From positions 26,906,501 through 26,970,500 of the forward strand of contig JAUMIR010000003.1 in assembly GCA_030847615.1 (NCBI GenBank): 64,000 nt of DNA, read 5' to 3'. Source of the DNA: Gambelia wislizenii (lineage: Eukaryota > Chordata > Lepidosauria > Squamata > Crotaphytidae). The notes beneath the pieces are model-generated. The model had not been told where the DNA came from and made no database searches. It was given only the letters and a program-made list of their open reading frames with translations. Each line of letters starts with the position of its first letter. Within the stretch, counting starts at the first letter, position 1. Below, piece after piece: positions 61,611-64,000 of this stretch. The translations under genes and the position numbers were made by a program.

Positions 61611-64000
61611 AAATAGTCACCATTATGGAATTACTGTAATTATTTTTTGAATATTTAACCCTGTTTTAAGCTTTTATTGATATACCTTAGATGATCGGTT
61701 TAATATCTAGGTTTTTGTTGTTTTTTGTTTGATGATATCCATTAAAATATACTACAAATTCTTTAAAAACAGTTATATTAAATGTTAAAGAAATTGCACT
61801 TACACTAAAATTATTTCATGAATTAAAGAACTGCATACAGATTTACATGGGAAATGTGTCATTGTATTTTGCATCTCTTTTCTAATTCCTAATGTTGCAC
61901 TTTCCACTTTTCCTGATGCAGCACACTAGGTTGACCTTTTCACAAAGCTTTCTGCTGTGACTGAAAAATCTTTTTCCTAAGAGCTAATTTATATCCCATC
62001 GATATGTATGTATAATGTTAGGCTTATTTTCCTCAAATGTCACTTTGCATTTTTGTTGAACCCTGTCTACCATTTTGTCACCCAGTTTGAGGGATGTCCT
62101 TTCAAACTCTTCTAGCTATCATACTTGGGACTTTATACCACCACTACATTCATCTGCCTCACTCTCTCTTTCCAGGTTTCAGTTAATTTATTATTAGTAC
62201 TGACTGCAAAATAGATCCTTAGTGACCAAACTATATCTATCTTTCATTGTATAAACTGGTCATTTATTCATATCCTTGCATCTTTCTATCAGTTATTAGT
62301 TCTACAGAGTTCATGTCCTTTCATCCCATGACTAAGTATCCTCGGGAGCCCCGTTAGATGTTATCTTCAATCACACTGTTTTTAAACTTGGAAGTGGCAG
62401 GCCAGCATGGGAAAAGTCTACACTGCAAGTTCTTACCACACCAGGAATCTTTTGAGAACTTGAACAATCCAAGGAGCTGCAGGATACATTCCTCTCACAT
62501 AAACAGAGCTGAGAAATAATTTTTTTAAAGAAGAACAGAAAACTACAAATCCTAATCCTCCCCCAAGCAGTATTGGCAGTGGTCCTGCTGATGGGGGAAT
62601 CAAGGCTTCTGGAAGTTGCAGTCCAAAATGTAGCATTTACAAGTTCAAGTCACAGCCCTAGATTCCTGGCTTTCGCAAATAATGAAAGAAGCCACAGTGC
62701 CACACCAGTGCAGTGCTGCACCAGAGCTGGCCCTTCCATTAGGTAGAATAAAACAACTGACTCTGGTGACAAATTTTGAGAAGTAGGAAGAAGCACTAAG
62801 AAGTTGGAGTACAGATCTATGTACACCATTCTGCCTGCCATTAACCCTCTAAACTAGCCTACTGCCCTAAATGCAGTTGCCAGTGCAGAACTATGATTCA
62901 CCTCCCAGAGCATTTTTTTTCTTTGATATATAGTGTGTGGAGGGGGGCCCATCATGTCCTTGCTTCTAGGCAGCAAATGTCTTTGGCTAGCCCAGGATTC
63001 TAAACTACTAAATGTAATAATGATGCTAATTTTTTGATGTAGTATATTTCTAGATTTCTGCAAATCTAGAAATACAGTGTTGACCAAGACAGCCTAATTG
63101 CATGCTATGGATGTGCTCATTTACACTATTCCTTCTCACAGGGAGAATGATTTAATCCATTTTCTCCCCACTGCATGAATGCCTTTGAAAACTGTGCAGT
63201 TTTCAAATATGTTCTCTCAAGTGGGAGAAACTCACCCTACCCCAGACTCCTATTTTTTCCTGTCTCCCCCAACAGGGCCATGTAGTGATGGGGGGCTGCC
63301 GCCGAGGATCACTGTTGCCTATGTTCTGATAGCCAGTACATAATGATGAGGTCATCCTCTGGAAGACTCTTGGTGAGGCACCAGAGTTCTCTGACAGAAA
63401 AGGCAAAATACCTCACAAAACTACAAATACCAGGATTCCACAGGATAGAACTATGATGGACAAAGTGGTGTCAAACTGCTGTATTTCTGCAGTGCAGTCA
63501 GGCACCAGAAAGCTAGACAGTACTGCAAATGTCTCTGCACACTTGCATGGACTTGCATAAGGAGGACAGTGGACAGTATACTGGTAATTTTATTTTCAGC
63601 TCTTTCCTAATAATCTGCAACATGGTATTTGTATTCCCGCCAACAACAACCTCCAACTGGGTCAATGCTTTTATCAAATTTTCCACCACAGCACCCAGAT
63701 TTGATATTTCCACTTAAAAGCTGTCAACTGAAAGACCTGTTGGGAAAGACCTGCTTGTAAGCTTAGAAAGGTGTAGCAAATCCAGCGTAGACAGTATTCA
63801 TGGCCTGACATGGTAATTCCATATGTTCATCCAGAACAGGGATGAAGTCCTCTGGGTCCTCCAGATGTTTTGGGGTTCTACTTTGAGACATCCCAGCCAG
63901 CATGGCAAATGGGAAGCAGCTATAGGAGTTGCAGTCAAAAACATCTGCATGGCTAAACATGGCCCCCACTTCCTGAAGGTGGGCCCCCAGGCCAGGATCT
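61611..64000. other. Intronic sequence, mostly unrecognised
   Basis: No EGF or EMI exon was seen on the minus strand. A MITE relative lies near 63400-63495 (AAACTACAAATACCAGGATT) and a foldback-MITE relative near 63850-63965. Nothing else was recognised. Confidence 0.5.

Noticed and set aside
63763..63969. Minus-strand 68-codon ORF with several cysteines as a 5' MEGF6 exon
   Set aside because: Spacing is not EGF or EMI-like. The underlying DNA is a palindromic MITE relative found elsewhere in the window.

Overview
The window is vertebrate genomic DNA, almost certainly from a squamate reptile (lizard or snake, possibly an iguanian). It holds one split protein-coding gene on the minus strand and a dense mixture of transposable elements. 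The squamate reading rests on the repeats: L2-like and CR1 LINEs, RTE/Bov-B-like LINE pieces, tRNA-derived SINEs carrying a Bov-B-like tail, 5S-rRNA-derived SINEs, Tigger/pogo-like and hAT-like MITEs, and many long microsatellites.

The gene is MEGF6 (multiple EGF-like domains 6). Sixteen consecutive internal coding exons run from 57437 down to 13235. Each has an AG acceptor and a GT donor, a length divisible by three, and phase 1 at both ends, giving 2115 coding bases or 705 codons. In transcript order they encode two 6-Cys EGF modules, a third 6-Cys module behind a short lead-in, two calcium-binding-type EGF modules, one exon for an acidic linker, and ten 8-Cys laminin/MEGF-type EGF modules. 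The first exon needs an upstream partner beyond 64000 (signal peptide, EMI domain and first EGF modules are not here). The last ends in a donor, so the gene continues to the left of position 1. From recalled human MEGF6, the module order matches except that the sixth small module has no counterpart between 25503 and 27835.

Layout: 1-13234 is a large intron with three nested or tandem L2 pieces (2496-8615), SINEs, an L1 piece and a Tigger-like MITE. 13235-25502 holds five EGF exons; its 9-kb intron carries CR1, 5S SINE, two MITEs, a zinc-finger LINE tail and an L1 tail. 25503-37704 holds the next five EGF exons, separated by microsatellites, CR1 copies and a long foldback. 37705-44260 holds the linker and two calcium-binding EGF exons, plus a C/T-rich minisatellite. 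44261-57437 holds the three upstream EGF exons among an hAT-like MITE, a LINE fragment with a 27-bp target duplication, and RTE/Bov-B and CR1 remnants. 57438-64000 is intron with a 1.9-kb CR1.

The encoded segment is part of a large secreted or extracellular EGF-repeat protein. I found no rRNA or tRNA gene, CRISPR, operon or retroviral provirus. I also found no convincing new multi-gene system. The most interesting signals are a splice acceptor whose polypyrimidine tract is a tetranucleotide microsatellite, the absent EGF module, a repeat abutting a splice donor, the nested LINE insertions, and the SINE head/tail combinations.
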